A DNA stretch of 64,000 nucleotides from NCBI GenBank assembly GCA_035559815.1, contig DATMAT010000034.1, forward strand, positions 54,312-118,311. The letters run 5' to 3'. Below are positions 63,140 to 64,000 of this stretch, piece after piece (the stretch's first letter is position 1; each line of letters begins with the position of its first letter). The translations under genes and the position numbers were made by a program. This stretch comes from Thermodesulfobacteriota bacterium (GTDB lineage: Bacteria > Desulfobacterota_D > UBA1144 > Nemesobacterales > CSP1-2). A model generated the notes under the pieces. It worked only from the letters and a program-made list of their open reading frames with translations, did no database searches and had not been told where the DNA came from.

Positions 63140-63191
63140 GTAAGGAACGCAGACCTGTACTGAGCAAGGTCGAAGTATCTGCGTTCCCTAC
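63140..63191. repeat. GTAG-foot palindrome, copy 4 with long loop
   Basis: Starts GTAAGGAACGCAGA and ends TCTGCGTTCCCTAC with a loop holding GAGCAAGGTCGAAG. The spacer before it (62957-63139) contains degraded repeats such as GTCCCCAATTTAATCGGGGA and no gene. Confidence 0.8.
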
Positions 63192-63215
63192 AAAATAATA
63201 AAAATGCAGCAGTCC

Positions 63216-63656
63216 TCACCGCGGGTTAAACGGCGAATAGCCCGAGAACTTCCAGCGGAGAGGAACGGCGTTCGCTATCTCTATTACCTGTCTGATTTTA
63301 AACTCCACCAGGCGCTCGGCTCCGGCGAACTCTTCGACACGGTCTTGGTCCCAGATTACACTTGCTTGTCCGTTTACCTGGAGCGTGCTGCCGTTCTCGA
63401 AATCAATGAACAGTAGCCCGGCATTTGGGTTGGCGGTAATGTTGCCGAGCGTGTTGAACATGTTATTGCCGGAATAATCGGGGAATAGGATCTTACCTGC
63501 GTTCACTACCCTAATGAATCCCGGATGACCGCCGCGATGTGAGGCATCCGCACCCGTCTCCGGATGGAAACTGGCGATAAAGAAGGTATCAGCCAGCCCG
63601 GACGGTAAGCATATCTTAGCGCAGGCTAAATCTTTTCGCGCCGTTTTACGAGACAT
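63216..63656 (-). CDS. Pyridoxamine 5'-phosphate oxidase-related FMN-binding protein, probably 5'-truncated
   Basis: The recognisable domain runs from DTFFIASFHPETGADASHRG, through HPGFIRVVNAGKILFPDYSG and NNMFNTLGNITANPNAGLLF, to a stop after SPFNPR. SHRGGxPGF and FPDYSGNNMFNTLGN are hallmarks of a PNPOx-like subfamily. Residues before DTFF (about 63590 and above) do not look like the family: that DNA encodes the CGNR protein on the other strand. The family normally has some 40 residues more at the N-terminus. So the 5' end is probably lost; ATG 63656 and 63743 are only formal starts. Confidence 0.75.
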   Translation of the reverse strand: MSRKTARKDLACAKICLPSGLADTFFIASFHPETGADASHRGGHPGFIRVVNAGKILFPDYSGNNMFNTLGNITANPNAGLLFIDFENGSTLQVNGQASVIWDQDRVEEFAGAERLVEFKIRQVIEIANAVPLRWKFSGYSPFNPR

Positions 63657-64000
63657 GGTCGACAGGATAGTTAAAGGAAAACCAGTTCCGCAGGCAACAA
63701 TCGATGAGATCAACAAACTTCTTAGCAGGCGGGCCGGGTGCAAACAACTGAGTCGGACTAGACAGGGTTTCGAAGAACGATTTCACCCAGAGACTGATGA
63801 GCCCGTTCATCTCATCGTACAAATTGCCGAATTTGCCAGTGACCTACTTTGTAATGTGGATTTTTCCCTTATAAAAAAATGCGGGAACCCGGTATGTGTG
63901 CTGTATTTCTACGATACCAGTAAAAATCACGCACGGCGTTGGTGCAGTATGAGTATCTGCGGAAATCGGATGAAGGTAGCCGCACACTACAAGCGACACC
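63613..64000 (+). pseudogene. CGNR zinc-finger protein, 5'-truncated, continuing past the window edge
   Basis: The + strand frame reads AQAKSFRAVLRDMVDRIVKG and PVPQATIDEINKLL, the end of an ABATE domain. It then gives HLIVQIAEFASDLLC and the complete CGNR finger: CGNPVCVLYFYDTSKNHARR, then WCSMSICGNRMKVAAHYK. Family members (about 190-220 aa) are putative transcription regulators with a stress-response ABATE domain. Some 60 N-terminal residues are absent: upstream of about 63613 the sequence is the antisense of the PNPOx-like gene, and no good start is seen. The window ends within the last codons. Confidence 0.75.

Noticed and set aside
1..64000. CRISPR arrays, tRNA and rRNA genes
   Set aside because: Looked for regular direct repeats with spacers, T-loop GGTTCGAATCC-type words and rRNA signatures on both strands; found none convincing.

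Overview
The window comes from a Gram-negative, probably free-living bacterium. It carries a GT9 LPS-type heptosyltransferase, a YajC-SecD-SecF translocon module, a PrkA/DUF444/SpoVR stress operon, an ABC-2 polysaccharide exporter and a full set of bacterial housekeeping genes. Gene content and the dense intergenic repeats fit an uncultured deltaproteobacterial-type lineage (Desulfobacterota, Dadabacteria or similar), but no rRNA or tRNA gene was seen and the taxon is inference only. The genome style is mosaic. Operons are short and strands switch often. Partners that normally sit together are separated (hyuA and hyuB about 49 kb apart, sucD without sucC, pheS without pheT). Spacers are loaded with palindromic and REP-like repeats.

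Layout. 0.2-1.4 kb: VOC protein and truncated J-protein. 2.3-6.1 kb: heterodimeric ABC exporter with one degenerate and one canonical ATPase half. 6.6-8.6 kb: GHMP sugar kinase plus sugar-1-phosphate nucleotidyltransferase. 9.2-10 kb: rpoZ-marC. 10.3-12.3 kb: hyuA. 12.7-25.6 kb: surface-glycan region (UDP-galactopyranose-mutase-like flavoprotein, two sulfotransferases, three GT2 enzymes, Wzm/Wzt-type exporter), interrupted by two secreted peptidases with RTX-repeat tails and a small secreted protein. 25.7-31.4 kb: macro domain, Nudix, ssb, cupin, glmU, purD and an unknown 104-residue protein. 31.6-34 kb: acyl-CoA dehydrogenase and a malyl-CoA-lyase-like enzyme. 34.7-37.2 kb: pheS, DUF456, DedA. 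37.3-38.2 kb: a c-di-AMP (ydaO-type) riboswitch with its own promoter in front of a decayed kdp locus. 38.6-40 kb: K+/H+ antiporter. 40-47.2 kb: secF-secD-yajC-tgt, dapB, lipoprotein, DUF4416-yicC. 47.5-52.3 kb: spoVR-DUF444-prkA. 52.7-56.6 kb: sucD, Trm112-like protein, sugar-nucleotide epimerase, GT9. 57.0-61.3 kb: a metacaspase-like protease followed by a 1101-residue lipase/M17-N-like/CHAT fusion. 61.4-63 kb: hyuB. The right edge holds two genes truncated head to head (FMN-binding PNPOx-like and CGNR zinc finger).

The best candidates for undescribed biology are the caspase plus lipase-CHAT pair, which looks like a regulated-proteolysis or cell-death/defence module, and the intact c-di-AMP riboswitch left in front of a broken potassium-uptake locus next to a K+/H+ antiporter with an RCK_C domain. 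A third theme is a family of palindromes with GTAG/CTAC feet scattered through spacers. Related palindromes appear once inside a coding sequence and once over a start codon.
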